Shown here piece by piece: positions 63,157 through 64,000 of a stretch of 64,000 bases of DNA. Position 1 is the stretch's first letter, and every line of letters begins with the position of its first letter. The DNA lies in contig CAWBFN010000001.1 of the NCBI GenBank assembly GCA_963788125.1, positions 1,488,001-1,552,000 of the forward strand, read 5' to 3'. Made by a program: the position numbers and the translations under genes. The stretch comes from Bog-473 sp963788125. Its GTDB lineage: Bacteria > Actinomycetota > Acidimicrobiia > Acidimicrobiales > RAAP-2. Under the pieces are notes generated by a model, which saw nothing but the letters and a program-made list of their open reading frames with translations, had not been told where the DNA came from and did not search any database.

Positions 63157-63930
63157 GTGGCGGTCGACTGGTCGGGCGCGGCCCAAGGCGCCTCGGCGCA
63201 CATCTGGATGGCGCACGTCGCCAGTGGCGAGCTCGTCACGCTGGCCAACGGCCGCAGCCGGGAGGAGATGGTCGATCACCTCATCGCCTTGCGGGCCGGC
63301 CGCCGGGCGCTGGTGGTGGGGCTCGACTTCTCGTTCTCCTTCCCGGCGTGGTTCGTGCGCGACCTCGGTTCCACCACCGTCGGCGAGCTCTGGTCGTTGG
63401 TCGGGCGAGAGGGTGAGGGATGGCTGGCCGAATGCAGGACCCCCTTCTGGGGGCGGCCGGGACGTCCGAGGCCCGAGCTGGCGGCCCACCTGCGGCGGGC
63501 CGAGGGGCAGGTCACGGTGGGGGGCATCAGCCCCAAGAGCGTGTTCCAGATCGGCGGCGCCGGCTCGGTCGGGACCGGCTCGGTACGCGGCATGCCCCAC
63601 CTGGCGCGGCTCCGTGACGCGGGGTTCTCGATCTGGCCCTTCGATCAGCCCTCCCCCTGGATGGTGATCGAGATCTACCCCCGCCTGCTCACGGGGCCGG
63701 TGCACAAGAGCAGCCGGGCCCGACGGGCCGACTACCTGGCAGCCGCGCCCTGGTCGGTCGCCCCGCCGTTCGCTGCCTCCATCATCGATTCGGAGGATGC
63801 CTTCGATGCCGCCATCTCGGCATTGGTGATGCACGACCACGGGGCCGACCTGGCCGCGCTCCGACGAGCCACCGACCCGGTCGGCCACCTTGAGGGCGAC
63901 CTGTGGCGCCCCCCTAAAATCGCACCGTGA
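63157..63930 (+). CDS. DUF429-like protein
   Basis: 257 residues from GTG 63157, the first in-frame start after the DUF1697 stop. It contains VAVDWSGAAQGAS, VVGLDFSFSFPAWFV and EIYPRLLTGPVHKS, resembling DUF429 RNase-H-like fold proteins. Function unknown. Its stop overlaps the next start (GTGA). Confidence 0.7.
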   Translation: MAVDWSGAAQGASAHIWMAHVASGELVTLANGRSREEMVDHLIALRAGRRALVVGLDFSFSFPAWFVRDLGSTTVGELWSLVGREGEGWLAECRTPFWGRPGRPRPELAAHLRRAEGQVTVGGISPKSVFQIGGAGSVGTGSVRGMPHLARLRDAGFSIWPFDQPSPWMVIEIYPRLLTGPVHKSSRARRADYLAAAPWSVAPPFAASIIDSEDAFDAAISALVMHDHGADLAALRRATDPVGHLEGDLWRPPKIAP

Positions 63931-64000
63931 TCGACGGCGGAGAAGGGACGCCCGACGGGCCGACGGCGGCGGGCGCGGCGGCGGCACCCGGGGCAGCGGC
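63927..64000 (+). CDS. Start of a further gene (cut by the window end)
   Basis: GTG 63927 overlaps the DUF429 stop by GTGA and opens a frame to the window edge (Gly/Ala/Pro-rich, IDGGEGTPDGPTAAG). Only 24 codons are visible, so no family can be named. Confidence 0.45.
   Translation, partial: MIDGGEGTPDGPTAAGAAAAPGAA

Noticed and set aside
1..64000. CRISPR array or cas genes
   Set aside because: The only regular repeats are in-frame protein repeats (12, 15 and 126 bp) without unique spacers.

Overview
The window looks like a chromosomal segment of a high-GC actinobacterium, most likely from the Acidimicrobiia or a nearby lineage. This is inferred from the high GC, the many GTG starts, the 4-bp GTGA/ATGA overlaps between genes, a WS/DGAT wax-ester synthase, an MhuD-like haem oxygenase, and two secreted proteins built from GYWLVASDGGIFTFGDA-type repeats. 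No taxonomic marker is present, so this placement is tentative.

Layout. (1) 1-2224: the 3' part of a secreted protein with a PQQ-like propeller, two FN3 domains and GYWLV repeats. (2) 2240-2700: transposase debris, a tRNA-Gly 3'-end fragment and a regulator promoter. (3) 2730-10770: a light/photo-oxidative-stress locus. A B12-binding MerR-type regulator (LitR/CarH-like) precedes two divergent operons: amine-oxidase-like flavoprotein, DUF1365, cyclopropane-type methyltransferase and desaturase on the minus strand; small ORF, SDR, tiny ORF, photolyase and a truncated SRPBCC gene on the plus strand. The same 11-bp motif lies at the regulator promoter and at the divergent promoter. (4) 10771-18033: a lower-GC accessory block with HxlR regulator, DHA2 MFS pump, Asp-nucleophile alpha/beta hydrolase, class III CoA-transferase and two decayed hydrolase genes. 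(5) 18526-31125: a second accessory block with two Lrp/AsnC regulators, three metal-dependent amidohydrolases, an orphan branched-chain-type solute-binding protein, a tyrosine/homogentisate pathway (HPPD, aminotransferase remnant, FAH, HGD) and a frameshifted P450. It ends at an intact tRNA-Gly(GCC), and a 49-bp copy of that tRNA's 3' half marks its other end; a 25-bp copy at 2439 may mark an older, larger insertion.

(6) 31294-42666: housekeeping and lipid genes: nucleotide-sugar-type epimerase, WS/DGAT, dut, orn, and a fatty-acid activation and beta-oxidation set (acyl-CoA ligase, acyl-CoA dehydrogenase, thiolase, SDR, CoA-transferase), then a 1-Cys peroxiredoxin and a HAD phosphatase. (7) 42624-54638: a cell-surface polysaccharide locus: SpoIID-domain protein with GYWLV repeats, four GT4 glycosyltransferases, two methyltransferases, a Wzt/Wzm-type ABC exporter, then clpP. 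(8) 54718-64000: tRNA-Leu, a DUF4214-methyltransferase, glycerate kinase, Lon N-domain protein, MhuD-like enzyme, a fifth glycosyltransferase, SRPBCC protein, rdgB-rph, a metallo-beta-lactamase-fold protein, DUF1697, DUF429 and the start of a further gene.

Five genes (about 17537, 30500, 37728, 43665 and 62255) are interrupted by what look like single-base shifts, several in C or G runs. Some may be assembly errors rather than real pseudogenes.
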